Shown piece by piece: positions 1 through 8,998 of a stretch of DNA of 64,000 nucleotides (position 1 is its first letter; every line of letters begins with the position of its first letter). The translations under genes were made by a program, and so were the position numbers. The notes below the pieces were generated by a model. That model saw only the letters and a program-made list of their open reading frames with translations, was not told where the DNA came from and made no database searches. Origin of the DNA: Streptomyces sp. NBC_00513 (GTDB lineage Bacteria; Actinomycetota; Actinomycetes; Streptomycetales; Streptomycetaceae); assembly GCF_041431415.1 (NCBI RefSeq), contig NZ_CP107845.1, positions 3,162,001 to 3,226,000 on the forward strand, read 5' to 3'.

Positions 1-258
1 GTCCGCGAGGTCGAGGACGGCCTGTCCGTAGCAGATCACGATGTCCGGGCTCCTGATGTCGAGGGTGGGGCGGTGGGGTGGCGGATCCCGCGGGCACAGA
101 CACCCGAGGGCTGTGGTGGGGAATCTCCCGTTTGTCTTGGGAGAGCGAATTTATGCGCTTCGGGTTGCCGGGACGGGCATCACGCGGATCAGGAGAGTGT
201 GCGACAAATCCCCTCCCCGGTCTCCGTGTCGGGAAACCGGACGGCGCGTTGTCCAGCC
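1..258. other. Left-edge region without a supported complete gene
   Basis: No convincing complete gene is visible. Read on the minus strand, the first 39 bases could be the 5' end of a gene leaving the window: a GTG at 39-37 has AGGAG about ten bases upstream and is followed by GC3-rich codons (V-I-C-Y-G-Q-A-V-L-D). That is too little to call. The remainder looks like ordinary intergenic DNA upstream of the small gene at 259. Confidence 0.3.
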
Positions 259-435
259 GTGGACAGACTGTTTCGAGCGGCCGGCGGGTGCGCCCTGGCC
301 TTCCTCCTCGTGCTCGGTTGCGTGGCGTTGCTGCCGCCTTCGGTGCAGGCCGCGGTGCCGGACTCGGTGATCGGCGGGATCGCGATGGTGTGCGGGGCGC
401 TGGGCGCCCGTCGGATGGCCAGGCGCTCGCGTTAG
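259..435 (+). CDS. Small single-span membrane protein, unknown function
   Basis: A 58-residue protein is predicted from a GTG start; the frame is open further upstream but composition there is not coding-like, so I chose the late GTG. Residues about 8-30 form one hydrophobic helix, followed by a second mildly hydrophobic stretch and a basic C-terminus (RRMARRSR), which suggests an inner-membrane protein with a cytoplasmic positive tail. I do not recognise the family. No obvious Shine-Dalgarno sequence precedes the GTG, so the start and even the gene's reality are moderately uncertain. Confidence 0.45.
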   Translation: MDRLFRAAGGCALAFLLVLGCVALLPPSVQAAVPDSVIGGIAMVCGALGARRMARRSR

Positions 436-464
436 CCTCGTCGGACAACCGTACGCATGGTTCC

Positions 465-504
465 CCGGACTGCCGGACTGCCGGACTGCCGGACTGCCGG
501 ACTG
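465..504. repeat. Five exact tandem copies of an 8-bp unit
   Basis: The unit CCGGACTG is repeated five times without interruption between two small membrane-protein genes. It starts 30 bases after the first gene's stop and ends 52 bases before the next start, so it is intergenic. Such short perfect arrays are prone to slippage and may differ in copy number between strains. Confidence 0.9.
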
Positions 505-555
505 AACGGACCGTGCGGGGCGACTACGTCAGAACGCGCAGAGGGAGTGGGACAC

Positions 556-855
556 ATGGAGCGGGTACCGACCTCGTTGGTGGCGGCGGCCGGACTGGTG
601 GGCGGCTACGCCGTGGCCCGGTGGACCGGGAAGCGCCCCCTGGGCGGGGTCGTCCTCGGCGCGGCCGGGATCGCCGCCGGCCGTGGCTGGCACCGGCGGG
701 CCGGCGCGCCCGCCGCGGCCGGACTCGGGGCGCTGTACGTGGCCGGCTTCGCGGGCTCCCACCCCCTCGCCAAGAAGGTCGGCGCCTGGCCGGCCGTGTT
801 CGGCGCGGCGGGCGTGGTCGCGGCGGCCGCCTGGGTCGTGGCCGACCGGGGCTGA
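556..855 (+). CDS. Small hydrophobic conserved membrane protein
   Basis: A 99-residue protein starting M-E-R-V-P-T-S-L-V. The start is the ATG preceded by a GAGGGAG Shine-Dalgarno sequence; an ATG further upstream would translate the 8-bp repeat array and is unlikely. The chain is dominated by Gly/Ala/Val with three or four membrane-spanning stretches (about residues 5-20, 32-46, 56-70 and 78-95). No catalytic motif is visible. It resembles the many uncharacterised small integral membrane proteins of Streptomyces; function unknown. It sits alone on the plus strand, convergent with the DUF445 gene. Confidence 0.7.
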   Translation: MERVPTSLVAAAGLVGGYAVARWTGKRPLGGVVLGAAGIAAGRGWHRRAGAPAAAGLGALYVAGFAGSHPLAKKVGAWPAVFGAAGVVAAAAWVVADRG

Positions 856-909
856 GCCGCCCCCCTGAGCCCGGCCGGAGTGCGGGGCCCAGGACGGGGC
901 CCAGGCCCG

Positions 910-934
910 CCCCGGCAAGGTCCGAAAGAGACGG
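910..934 (-). repeat. Dispersed 25-bp 3'-UTR repeat, copy A
   Basis: The segment lies immediately after the stop codon of the minus-strand DUF445 gene. It matches copy C (25176-25200) at 23 of 25 positions and copy B (2398-2422) at 21 of 25. In the transcript sense each copy reads CCGTC, a CT-rich core, CGGA-C/T-CT and GCCGGGG. All three lie downstream of minus-strand genes. Confidence 0.75.
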
Positions 935-935
935 C

Positions 936-2309
936 CTACGCCCCGAACGCCTTCGACACCGAGTAGATGAGCAGTCCCGCCAACGCGCCCACGACCGTGC
1001 CGTTGATCCGGATGAACTGGAGGTCGCGCCCGATGTGCGCCTCGATCTTCCGCGAGGTGTGCTCCGCGTCCCATCCCGCCACCGTGTCGGTGATCAACGA
1101 GGTGACCTCCGTCCGGTAGGTGGTGACCACGTACACCAGCGCGCCCTCGATCCAGCCCTCCAGCTTGGCCTGGAGCCGGCCGTCCGTGGCCAGGCGCGCG
1201 CCCAGGGACATCAGTGAGGACCGCACCCGCAGGCGCAGTTCGCTCTGCTCGTCCTCGGCCGCCGAGAGGATCATCGACCGGATCGCGGTCCAGGCCGAGG
1301 CGATCACGTCCTGCACCTCGCCCCGGGACAGGACGTCGTTCTTGAGCCGCTCGACCCGTGCCCGGGTGTCGGTGTCCGATTGCAGGTCGACCGCGAAGTC
1401 CTTCAGGAACCGGTCCACCGCGCCCCGTGCCGGGTGCTCGGGCATGTCCCGCATCTCGGTGACGAAGCGCAGCAGCTCCTTGTACACCCGGTCGCCGATC
1501 TTGCGGTCGACGAACCGGGGGGTCCAGCCGGGGGCACCGCCCTGTACCGCGTCCATGACCGAGTCCCCGTGCAGCACGAGCCAGTCGTGCGCCTTGACGC
1601 AGATCAGGTCGACGCCGCGGTGGTGCCCACCGTCCGCGACGACCCGCTCCAGCATCTTGCCGATGCCGGGCGCGATCTCGGCGCTCTCGGCCCGTCTGGT
1701 GATCGCCTCGCCGACGACGGCCTGGACGTCGGCGTCGCGCAGGACGGTCAGCGCCCCGCGCAGCGCGGTGGCCAACTCCGCCGTGACCCGGTCGGCGTGG
1801 GCGGGCTCCGCCAGCCAGGATCCGAGCCGGCCGCCGATCCCGAGCGCGCCGAGGCGGGCCCGCACCACTTCCGCGGAGAGGAAGTTCTCCCCGACGAACT
1901 CCCCGAGGGAGACGCCGAGCTGGTCCTTCTTCGTCGGGATGATCGCGGTGTGCGGGATGGGCAGGCCCAGCGGTCGCCGGAACAGAGCGGTGACCGCGAA
2001 CCAGTCGGCGAGCGCGCCGACCATGCCCGCCTCGGCCGCCGCCGCCACATACCCGGCCCAGGCGCCCGCGCCCCTGTGCTCCGCCCATGTGGCGAGCACG
2101 TAGACCAGTGCCACCAGGACCAGCAGGCCGGTGGCGGTGGCCTTCATCCGGCGTACGCCGCGCTGCCGCTCCTCGTCCGCCGCGTTGAACACGAACGCGC
2201 CTCGGGCGGGTGGTGCGGCCGGTGCCGCGGCCCCGGCGTGCGCCCTGTCGCGGTTGTCCACGTCTTCCACGTGCTCCTGCCTTCCCCCGGTGGCCGGTTT
2301 TGTCTGCAT
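936..2309 (-). CDS. DUF445 family membrane protein
   Basis: A 457-residue protein. The first ~55 residues are polar and Ala/Pro-rich; then comes a membrane helix (about residues 58-75) and the family signature G-A-L-A-D-W-F-A-V-T-A-L-F-R-R-P near residue 100, followed by P-H-T-A-I-I-P. This is the hallmark of DUF445 (YjiN-like) proteins. The long middle is helical and a C-terminal hydrophobic helix (G-A-L-A-G-L-L-I-Y) closes the chain. DUF445 proteins are inner-membrane proteins of unknown biochemical role. The ATG has GGGAG nine bases upstream. It is transcribed in the same direction as the DUF1707 gene, which ends 114 bp upstream. Confidence 0.88.
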   Translation of the reverse strand: MQTKPATGGRQEHVEDVDNRDRAHAGAAAPAAPPARGAFVFNAADEERQRGVRRMKATATGLLVLVALVYVLATWAEHRGAGAWAGYVAAAAEAGMVGALADWFAVTALFRRPLGLPIPHTAIIPTKKDQLGVSLGEFVGENFLSAEVVRARLGALGIGGRLGSWLAEPAHADRVTAELATALRGALTVLRDADVQAVVGEAITRRAESAEIAPGIGKMLERVVADGGHHRGVDLICVKAHDWLVLHGDSVMDAVQGGAPGWTPRFVDRKIGDRVYKELLRFVTEMRDMPEHPARGAVDRFLKDFAVDLQSDTDTRARVERLKNDVLSRGEVQDVIASAWTAIRSMILSAAEDEQSELRLRVRSSLMSLGARLATDGRLQAKLEGWIEGALVYVVTTYRTEVTSLITDTVAGWDAEHTSRKIEAHIGRDLQFIRINGTVVGALAGLLIYSVSKAFGA

Positions 2310-2397
2310 AGCATCCGACTCCCGGGAGGTCCGAGGAGTTCCCGGCGCGCCGTACCGATCCCCCCGAGGGAGGACCGTCGGCGATCCGGGCGAACCT

Positions 2398-2422
2398 CCC
2401 CGGCAAGATCCGCGAGGGACGG
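2398..2422 (-). repeat. Dispersed 25-bp 3'-UTR repeat, copy B
   Basis: Second copy of the element at 910-934, again directly after a TAG stop codon (DUF1707 gene). In copies A and B the shared similarity includes the stop codon and the following GCC, so both genes end TAG-GCC-GTC followed by the element. It differs from copy A at four positions. Confidence 0.72.
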
Positions 2423-2423
2423 C

Positions 2424-3098
2424 CTACAGCTCCTTGCGGGGCCGCCCGCCGCGCGCCTGCTTGGGCGTCTTCGGCGGCTTGACCTTGATCTCGACCCCGC
2501 CCCAGAAGGCGAAGCCGTTCACGACCACCCGCGGAGCCCCCGGTTCCGCCCGCTCGGAGCTCGGGCGCTGATCGAAGGCGCCCATCACCCCGATGCCCCG
2601 AACGTCCACCTCCACGCCCGGCGGCACGATGATCTGGATCCCGCCCATGACGGCGACGCAGGTGATCACCACCTCTCGCTGGGCGAAGTTCGCCTCCCGC
2701 AGGTCCAGCTCGCCGCCGCCCCAGAACGCCACCGCGTTGAAGCGGGCGGGCACCGTCCAGTGCCCCTTGCGCTGGAACCCCGACATCACGGCGACGGCCG
2801 TGGCGGAGGTGCCCGAGCCGCCGATCCGCGCGGGCCACGCGACACCGGAACCCGCGGGCGCGGGCTGCCCGGACGCCAGGGGGGCCACGGCCCCCGGCAC
2901 GGCGGGCAGGTCGCGCGTCAGCGGTTCCAACTCACCGTAGGTACGGGACGCGTACGCCGCCTCCAGCCTCTCCTCGAACTCCTCCATGTCCAGCCGGCCC
3001 TCGGCGACGGCGTCCCGCAGGCGCTCCACCACCCGGTCCCGGTCGGCATCGGACGCCCTCAGTTCCGGCAACGGCCTCTCCGACCGATCGTCACTCAT
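2424..3098 (-). CDS. DUF1707 (SHOCT-like) protein with LiaF-type C-terminal domain
   Basis: A 224-residue protein. Residues about 12-60 contain the DUF1707 signature: L-R-A-S-D-A-D-R-D-R, then E-G-R-L, then E-F-E-E-R-L-E-A-A-Y. A Pro/Ala linker leads to a beta-rich C-terminal half with repeated G-G-x-x motifs (V-A-V-M-G-G-I-Q-I-I-V-P-P-G-V-E) typical of the cell-wall-active-antibiotic-response (LiaF C-terminal, DUF2154-like) domain. Such proteins are associated with envelope-stress sensing in Gram-positive bacteria; no enzymatic role is indicated. No signal peptide or membrane helix is seen, so it is probably cytoplasmic or membrane-peripheral. The start is the first ATG in frame, with a weak ribosome site. 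Confidence 0.85.
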   Translation of the reverse strand: MSDDRSERPLPELRASDADRDRVVERLRDAVAEGRLDMEEFEERLEAAYASRTYGELEPLTRDLPAVPGAVAPLASGQPAPAGSGVAWPARIGGSGTSATAVAVMSGFQRKGHWTVPARFNAVAFWGGGELDLREANFAQREVVITCVAVMGGIQIIVPPGVEVDVRGIGVMGAFDQRPSSERAEPGAPRVVVNGFAFWGGVEIKVKPPKTPKQARGGRPRKEL

Positions 3099-3224
3099 GT
3101 GGCCCAGCCTATGCAGTGATCGCGGCGAGTTGTATGGCCCGAGCGGCCCACCGCACCCGGGCTTTACCCTGAGTCGCCCCGGACCCGTGGCGTGCGCCCC
3201 TGCCCCCGCGCCGTGGACGAGGCG

Positions 3225-4196
3225 TCACCCCCGGCCCGCGTACATCCGCGCGATCACGTCCTCGATGTCCGGCTCGCGCACCGACAGGTCCACCAGCGGG
3301 TACTGCGCCGCCACCGCCGCCACCAGCGGCGCCGCCGACGCCTGCGCGGGGAACGCCAGCCACTGCCGGGGCCCGTCCACCCGCACCACCCGCGCCCCGA
3401 CCACCTCGATCGGCGGGACCTCCCGTTCCAGGTCCACCACCAGCGTCCGCTCGCCCGCCCCGCCGGCCACCGACGTGTGCAACCCGCCCAGCGGACCGTC
3501 GTACATCAACCGCCCGTGGTCGATCACCATCACCCGCTCGCAGAGCTGCTCGATGTCCTGGAGGTCGTGCGTGGTAAGCAGGACGGTCGTGCCCAGTTCC
3601 TCGTTCAACTGCCGCAGGAACCCGCGTACCCTCGCCTTGCTCACCACGTCGAGCCCGATCGTCGGCTCGTCCAGGTACAACACCTCCGGATCGTGCAGCA
3701 GCGCCGCCGCGATGTCACCGCGCATCCGCTGCCCCAACGACAGTTGGCGTACCGGTACGTCGAGCAGCTCGGCCAGGTCCAACCGGTCCACGCAGCGTTC
3801 CAGGTTCTCCTTGAACCGCGCCGCCGGGATCCGGTACATCCGCCGCATCAGCCCGTAGGAGTCCTTCAGCGGCAGGTCCCACCAGAGCGTGGTGCGCTGC
3901 CCGAACACCACCCCGATCCGGTGCGCGAGCCGCATCCGCTCCCGTGCCGGGTCGATGCCGGCCACGCGGAGCCGGCCGGCGCTCGGGGTGAGGATCCCCG
4001 TCAGCATCTTGATCGTGGTGGACTTGCCGGCGCCGTTCGGTCCGATGTAGCCGACGACCTCGCCCCGCGCGATCTCGAAGCTGATCCCGTCCACGGCCCT
4101 GACCCGGCGTTTCTCCCGACGTACCAGGCCCACGCGGCGTCGTACGTCGAAGACCTTCTCGACCCCGTCCAGCGAGATCAACGTGTCCGTTGCCAT
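3225..4196 (-). CDS. ABC-2 type exporter ATP-binding protein (NatA-like)
   Basis: A 323-residue nucleotide-binding subunit that would power export by the two permeases upstream. Walker A is G-P-N-G-A-G-K-S-T-T near residue 53, the signature motif is L-S-L-G-Q-R-M-R, Walker B is V-L-Y-L-D-E-P-T, and the switch His is in L-L-T-T-H-D. The C-terminal ~100 residues form the extra domain common in multidrug/Na+-type ABC-2 ATPases. The insert after Walker A (F-G-Q-R-T-T-L-W-W-D) is typical of the subgroup paired with DUF990-like permeases. It follows the permease at 4204-5076 by seven bases, so the three genes form one operon transcribed 5884 to 3225. The substrate cannot be read from sequence. Confidence 0.93.
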   Translation of the reverse strand: MATDTLISLDGVEKVFDVRRRVGLVRREKRRVRAVDGISFEIARGEVVGYIGPNGAGKSTTIKMLTGILTPSAGRLRVAGIDPARERMRLAHRIGVVFGQRTTLWWDLPLKDSYGLMRRMYRIPAARFKENLERCVDRLDLAELLDVPVRQLSLGQRMRGDIAAALLHDPEVLYLDEPTIGLDVVSKARVRGFLRQLNEELGTTVLLTTHDLQDIEQLCERVMVIDHGRLMYDGPLGGLHTSVAGGAGERTLVVDLEREVPPIEVVGARVVRVDGPRQWLAFPAQASAAPLVAAVAAQYPLVDLSVREPDIEDVIARMYAGRG

Positions 4197-4203
4197 CCCT
4201 GCC

Positions 4204-5076
4204 TCAACTCCCCGTGCTGCGGTACGAACGAACTCCCGCGCGCCACGCGAGCGACGCGGGCAGGAACACCACGAAGGCCACCAGGGGGCTCAGGTAGGCC
4301 ACCCATCCCGGCAGGCCCAACGGGTCGGGCCGCCCCAGCACGTGCAGTGCGGGCAGCCAGTTGACGAAGGCCAGCGGCACGATGAAGGTCACCCCGCGCA
4401 GCAGGTCCTTCGCGAAGACGGTCGGCGGGTACTGGAGCATCGTGCAGCCGCCGTAGGTGAAGGAGTTCTGCACCTCCGCCGCGTCGCCCGCGACGAACTG
4501 GAACGCCGCCCCGGCCACCATCACCGCCCCGAAGATCGCCGCCCCGGCCGTGATCATCACCGGTACCAGCAGCACCTTCCCGGGCGTCCACGCCACCTGG
4601 GGGCCCAGTGTCCAGAGCGCCCAGGTCAGCACACCGAGCCCCTGGGCGATCCGACCCACCCGTCGCAACGCGAACCGGTCCGCCGCCACCTGCGCGAGCA
4701 CCGGCACCGGCCGCACCAGCATCGTGTCGAGCGAGCCGTCCCGGATCCGGACGCCGATCCGGTCGGTGTTGCCCAGCAGCAGGTCCGCGAGGCCCAGGGA
4801 GGCCGAGCAGGACCCGTACAGCAGGGCGATCTCGGGCAGGGTGAAGCCGCCCAGCGCGTCCACGTGCGAGAACATGATGGAGATCGCCACGAAGTCGAGC
4901 AGGGTGATCACCGCGTTCCCGAAGGTGGACAGCAGGAACGACGCCCGGTACGTCATCGTCGAGCGGATCCACATCGCCGCGATCAGCCGGTAGCCCCGCA
5001 GCCCCTCCCGCACCCGACCGCGTCGCGGGAGGTCCGACAGTCCGACCGGCGGCCGCTCCAGCGTCGTCTCAGCCAC
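4204..5076 (-). CDS. ABC-2 type transporter permease
   Basis: A 290-residue integral membrane subunit with about six hydrophobic helices after a ~30-residue polar N-terminus. The central motif R-I-R-D-G-S-L-D-T-M-L-V-R-P-V-P matches the conserved coupling region of ABC-2/DUF990 permeases. Its start overlaps the end of the upstream permease by eight bases, indicating translational coupling. Together with its partner it would form a heterodimeric channel driven by the downstream ATPase. The exported molecule is unknown. Confidence 0.9.
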   Translation of the reverse strand: MAETTLERPPVGLSDLPRRGRVREGLRGYRLIAAMWIRSTMTYRASFLLSTFGNAVITLLDFVAISIMFSHVDALGGFTLPEIALLYGSCSASLGLADLLLGNTDRIGVRIRDGSLDTMLVRPVPVLAQVAADRFALRRVGRIAQGLGVLTWALWTLGPQVAWTPGKVLLVPVMITAGAAIFGAVMVAGAAFQFVAGDAAEVQNSFTYGGCTMLQYPPTVFAKDLLRGVTFIVPLAFVNWLPALHVLGRPDPLGLPGWVAYLSPLVAFVVFLPASLAWRAGVRSYRSTGS

Positions 5077-5884
5077 CCTGGACCACCACCTTGCGCGTCG
5101 CCGCCGACTGGACCAGCCGCCCCAGCCCCAGCAGGACGACCGCCCAGAACACCTGGAACCCGAGCGCCCCGGCGGCGCCCCCGGCCCCGGAGTGCTTGCC
5201 CATCAACACGTCCATCGGCACCTGGAGCATCGCCGCCCACGGCAGGGCGCGGACGAACTCCCCGAAGGCGCCGGGGAAGATCGTCAGTGGCAGCAGCATC
5301 CCCGAGCAGAAGATCGACACGACGGTCGCCATCAGGTTGATCCCGGCCCCGTCCATCAGCCAGAAGGCGGCCAGCCCGAGCAGGTAGCGCACCCCGAAGC
5401 CGACCACCAGTCCGAGGATCACGGACACCATGAAGAGCGCCCAGCGCCACGGGTCGGTCGGCAGCGCCAGCCGGAACGCGAGCGCGCCCGCCACGATCGG
5501 CAGCACCCCGCGCCCCAGCAGTTGGAAGGCGGCCCGGCCCAGGTCGGAGGCGAGCCACCACATCTGGAGGTCCGCCGGGCGGTACAGGTCCACGGCGATG
5601 TCCCCCGTGCGGACCCGCTCCTGGATCTCCTCCTGGAACCCGCCCCCGATGAGCGCCCCGGCCGCCAGCAGCGACTGGCTGACCCAGACGAAGGTGAGGG
5701 CCTCGGCCTGGTCGTACCCGCCGAGGCCGGGGCGCTCGTCCCAGAGCGCCATGTACGTGTACGCGACGATGAAACCGAACACGGTGTTGGTGAACACACC
5801 GGCCGCGGTCGCCGTCCCGTAGGTGGCGTAGCGCCGGAATCCGCCGGCCGCGACGGCCGTGTAGAGAGCAGCTCTCTGACGCAC
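5069..5884 (-). CDS. ABC-2 type transporter permease, first gene of exporter operon
   Basis: A 271-residue permease with about six transmembrane helices. The E-E-I-Q-E-R-V-R-T-G-D-I-A-V-D-L-Y-R-P motif near residue 87 parallels the coupling motif of the second permease, showing the two are paralogues forming a heterodimer. It is the promoter-proximal gene of the three-gene exporter. The upstream ~180 bp to the penicillin-binding protein gene is shared by divergent promoters. The ATG start is supported by the preceding GGAGGG. Confidence 0.9.
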   Translation of the reverse strand: MRQRAALYTAVAAGGFRRYATYGTATAAGVFTNTVFGFIVAYTYMALWDERPGLGGYDQAEALTFVWVSQSLLAAGALIGGGFQEEIQERVRTGDIAVDLYRPADLQMWWLASDLGRAAFQLLGRGVLPIVAGALAFRLALPTDPWRWALFMVSVILGLVVGFGVRYLLGLAAFWLMDGAGINLMATVVSIFCSGMLLPLTIFPGAFGEFVRALPWAAMLQVPMDVLMGKHSGAGGAAGALGFQVFWAVVLLGLGRLVQSAATRKVVVQGG

Positions 5885-6061
5885 CGTATCCCTCCGTTTC
5901 CCACGTCGTTCCTGTGTCGGCCAAAGCGCGCGAGCTTAGTGCGGAGGGGCGATCCACGCGACCGATTTATGCCCGTCCGGCGCGGAATCAGTGGTCATCA
6001 GGTAGACACCATGAGGGACAGATGTGGACATTTGGCACGGCGGCCGCGAGGAGCCCAGGAG

Positions 6062-8605
6062 ATGAGCGACCAGTCACCACCCCCGGGCTGGACTCCTCGC
6101 GACCCGGACTCCCCCGACGAACCGCAACCGACCCCGAGCGTCGGACGTGGCCCCGGGGGCACGCCCCGGGACGAGGACGGCGGCGCGCGGACCGCCGGGA
6201 ACACGGCCGGGAGCACTGGCCCGAAGCCCGGCAAGGCCAGGCGCGGGCGGACCGGTTGGCGCCGGGCCCTCCCCACCTGGCGCATGCTCCTGGGCGGCGT
6301 CCTGCTGATCGCCCTGCTGGTCGGCGGCGCCCTGGTCGCCGGCTACCTGTTGGTCCGCATCCCGCCCGCCAACGCCGCCGCCACCGCCCAGTCCAACGTC
6401 TACCTCTACGCCGACGGCTCCCCGCTCGCCCGTGACGGCGAGGTCGACCGCGTCAACGTCGCGCTCTCCCAGGTCCCGCGCACGGTCCAGGAGACCGTAC
6501 TGGCCGCCGAGGACCGGGACTTCCACTCCGAACGGGCGGTGGATCCCAAGGCGATGCTCCGCGCCGCGTGGAACACGCTCACCGGCAAGGGCAGGCAGTC
6601 CGGCTCGACCATCACCCAGCAGTACGTCAAGAACTACTACCTGGGCCAGGAACAGACGGTGAAGCGGAAGGCCAAGGAGTTCTTCATCGCGATCAAACTC
6701 GGCCGTGAGAAGTCGAAGGACTACATCCTGGAGGGCTATCTGAACTCCAGTTACTTCGGCCGCAACGCCTACGGCATCCAGGCCGCCGCCCAGGCCTACT
6801 ACGGCAAGGACGTGGGTACGCTCGGCACCGCCGAGGGCGCCTACCTCGCCACCCTCCTCAACTCCCCCAGCGCCTTCGACGTCGTCGCCCACCCGCAGAG
6901 CCGCGGTCGCGCCGTCGCCCGCTGGAACTACGTCCTCGACGGCATGGTGAAGAAGGGCTGGATGACCCCGGCCGAACGGGCGGCGGCCCGGTTCCCCGAA
7001 CCCGGCAAACTCCGCCCGGCGGCCGGGCTGTCCGGGCAGCGCGGCTACCTCGTCGAAGCCGTCAAGGACTACATCGTCGATCGCGGGATCCTCGACGACA
7101 AGACCCTCGCCGAGGGCGGCTACCGGATCACCACGACCATCGACAGGCGCCGCCAGAACGCCTTCGTCGCCGCCGTCGACACCGAGATGGTCGCCAAACT
7201 CGACCCGAGGACGCGCAAGGCCGACCGCGTCGTACGGGCCGGCGGGGTCTCCATCGACCCGGCCACCGGCAAGGTCGTCGCCATGTACGGCGGCATCGAC
7301 TACACCCGCCAGTACGTGAACAACGCGACCCGGCACGACTACCAGGTGGCCTCCACCTTCAAGCCGTTCGTGTTCGCGGCCGCCGTCGAGAACGACTCCC
7401 ACACCCAGGACGGCCGCCCCATCACCCCGAACACCCTCTTCAACGGCGACAACAAGCGCCGGGTCGTGGGCACCCGGCTGGTCTACGCGCCGGAGAACGA
7501 GGGGCAGTTGTCGTACGGGGACATCACCGTGAGCACCGCCACCGACCTCTCCGTCAACACCGTCTTCGCCCAGATGGTCGTCGACGTCGGCACCGCCAAG
7601 GTCAAGGAGACGGCGGTCGCCCTCGGCATCCCCGCGAACACCCCGAACTGGGATCCCGGCCCGGCGATGGCACTCGGCACCATCCAGGCCAGCGTCCTGG
7701 ACATGACCCAGGCCTACGCGACGCTCGCCGACCACGGCCGCCGCACCCCCTACACCTTCCTGGAGAAGATCAGCAAGGGCGGCGACACCGTCCGCCTCCC
7801 CGACCGCGCCCCGCAGCAGGCCGTCAGCCGCGAATCGGCGGACACCACCACCTCGATGCTGGTCAGCGTGGTGGACAACGGCACCGGCACGGCCGCCCTC
7901 GCCGCCGGCCGGCCGGCGGCCGGCAAGACCGGCACCGCCGAACTGGACCGCGCCGCCTGGTTCGCCGCGTACACCCCGGACCTGGTCACGGTGGTCTCGA
8001 TGATGGGCCAGGACCCCGACACGGGCAGGCTGGAGTCCCTGTACGGGGCGCTCGGCGAGAACCGCATCGGCGGCGGCGGGTACCCGGCGCGCATCTGGGC
8101 GGCGTACACCAAGGCGGCCCTGGAGACCACGGACCCCGTCGACTTCGACCTCGAACTCCAGGAGGGCGCGGCCCCACCCCCGGAGCCACCCGTCGAGCCG
8201 AGCCGGACGCAGAACCCGGGCAGCCGGACCCCCGCCGCTCCCGTGTCGCCGAGCCGGCCCGCCCGGCCGAGCGACGGCGGGGACCAGGGCGGCCGGGACC
8301 AGGGTCGGACGCAGGGACAGGGGCGGAACGAGGGCCAGGGCCGCGACCAGGGGCAGACCGACGGCGGACGGAACACGGGCGGCGACACCGACGGCGGGCA
8401 GAGCACCGGGGGCGACACCCAGGGCGGCCAGACCAACGGCGGACAGGCCACCGCGGGCCGGACCACCGGGGGCGACACCGGTGGTGGCCAGAGCCGGGGC
8501 GGCCAGAGCGCCGGGGGCGACGGCCAGGGCGACCAGCCCCCGCCGGACCAGGGCCCGGGCGGACTCCTGCGGGGCCGGCGTCCCCCGGCGGACTACCTGG
8601 AGTGA
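6062..8605 (+). CDS. Bifunctional penicillin-binding protein (GT51 transglycosylase / transpeptidase)
   Basis: An 847-residue class A penicillin-binding protein that polymerises and crosslinks peptidoglycan outside the membrane. A polar cytoplasmic tail (about 1-70) precedes one membrane anchor (about 75-99). The GT51 domain shows A-A-E-D-R-D-F with catalytic Glu about 150, then G-S-T-I-T-Q-Q and R-K-A-K-E. The transpeptidase domain has S-T-F-K (Ser about 431), S-V-N (about 497) and K-T-G (about 622), so all active-site motifs are present. The last ~150 residues are a Pro-rich then Gly/Gln/Asp/Thr-rich tail built from short G-G-x-T/S-x-G-G-D-T/Q units. I chose the ATG preceded by GCGAGGAG eight bases upstream; an in-frame ATG at 6011 is possible. 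It matches the PBP locus SCO2897 by context (recalled, not searched). Confidence 0.93.
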   Translation: MSDQSPPPGWTPRDPDSPDEPQPTPSVGRGPGGTPRDEDGGARTAGNTAGSTGPKPGKARRGRTGWRRALPTWRMLLGGVLLIALLVGGALVAGYLLVRIPPANAAATAQSNVYLYADGSPLARDGEVDRVNVALSQVPRTVQETVLAAEDRDFHSERAVDPKAMLRAAWNTLTGKGRQSGSTITQQYVKNYYLGQEQTVKRKAKEFFIAIKLGREKSKDYILEGYLNSSYFGRNAYGIQAAAQAYYGKDVGTLGTAEGAYLATLLNSPSAFDVVAHPQSRGRAVARWNYVLDGMVKKGWMTPAERAAARFPEPGKLRPAAGLSGQRGYLVEAVKDYIVDRGILDDKTLAEGGYRITTTIDRRRQNAFVAAVDTEMVAKLDPRTRKADRVVRAGGVSIDPATGKVVAMYGGIDYTRQYVNNATRHDYQVASTFKPFVFAAAVENDSHTQDGRPITPNTLFNGDNKRRVVGTRLVYAPENEGQLSYGDITVSTATDLSVNTVFAQMVVDVGTAKVKETAVALGIPANTPNWDPGPAMALGTIQASVLDMTQAYATLADHGRRTPYTFLEKISKGGDTVRLPDRAPQQAVSRESADTTTSMLVSVVDNGTGTAALAAGRPAAGKTGTAELDRAAWFAAYTPDLVTVVSMMGQDPDTGRLESLYGALGENRIGGGGYPARIWAAYTKAALETTDPVDFDLELQEGAAPPPEPPVEPSRTQNPGSRTPAAPVSPSRPARPSDGGDQGGRDQGRTQGQGRNEGQGRDQGQTDGGRNTGGDTDGGQSTGGDTQGGQTNGGQATAGRTTGGDTGGGQSRGGQSAGGDGQGDQPPPDQGPGGLLRGRRPPADYLE

Positions 8606-8644
8606 CGCGCGCCGGCCCGAAGCGCGCGCCGGGGCGGCACCCGG

Positions 8645-8965
8645 TCAGTGACCGGAGGTCGCCTTCAGGCCCACGACGGCGACCAACAGCAGGCAGATGA
8701 AGAAGATCCGGGCGGCGGTGACGGGCTCACCCAACACCGCCATCCCCAGCACCGCCGCGCCGGCCGCACCGATGCCCACCCAGACCCCGTAGGCCGTGCC
8801 GATCGGCAGGGTCTTGGCGGCGTAGGACAGCAGCACCATGCTGGCGACGATCCCGGCGCCCGTGAACACGCTGGGCCAGAGTCGGGTGAATCCCTCGGTG
8901 AACTTCATGCCGATCGACCAGCCGACTTCGAGCAGACCGGCGACGATGAGCAGAACCCAGGCCAT
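8645..8965 (-). CDS. sugE: SugE/Gdx small multidrug resistance protein, guanidinium exporter
   Basis: A 106-residue protein with four transmembrane helices, the size of the SMR family. The membrane-embedded Glu essential for proton-coupled export is in L-L-E-V-G-W-S-I-G near residue 13, and G-T-A-Y-G-V-W-V-G-I-G-A marks the Gdx/SugE branch rather than the EmrE/Qac branch. Gdx proteins exchange guanidinium for protons. The ATG start has GGAGGTG six bases upstream. A guanidine-III-like riboswitch lies in the leader (8999-9051), which directly supports guanidinium as substrate. The frame extends further upstream, but that part would translate the riboswitch and is rejected. Confidence 0.93.
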   Translation of the reverse strand: MAWVLLIVAGLLEVGWSIGMKFTEGFTRLWPSVFTGAGIVASMVLLSYAAKTLPIGTAYGVWVGIGAAGAAVLGMAVLGEPVTAARIFFICLLLVAVVGLKATSGH

Positions 8966-8998
8966 GACAGGCACCTCCGGAACGAGAGCGAACGGGGT

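Noticed and set aside
465..504. 8-bp repeats as possible origin iterons
   Set aside because: No DnaA boxes, dnaA or dnaN nearby; a simple microsatellite-like array is sufficient.
529..2838. Very long minus-strand open frame across DUF445 and DUF1707 genes
   Set aside because: It is in another frame of two well-supported genes and has Arg/Gly-rich shadow composition, as expected in high-GC DNA.
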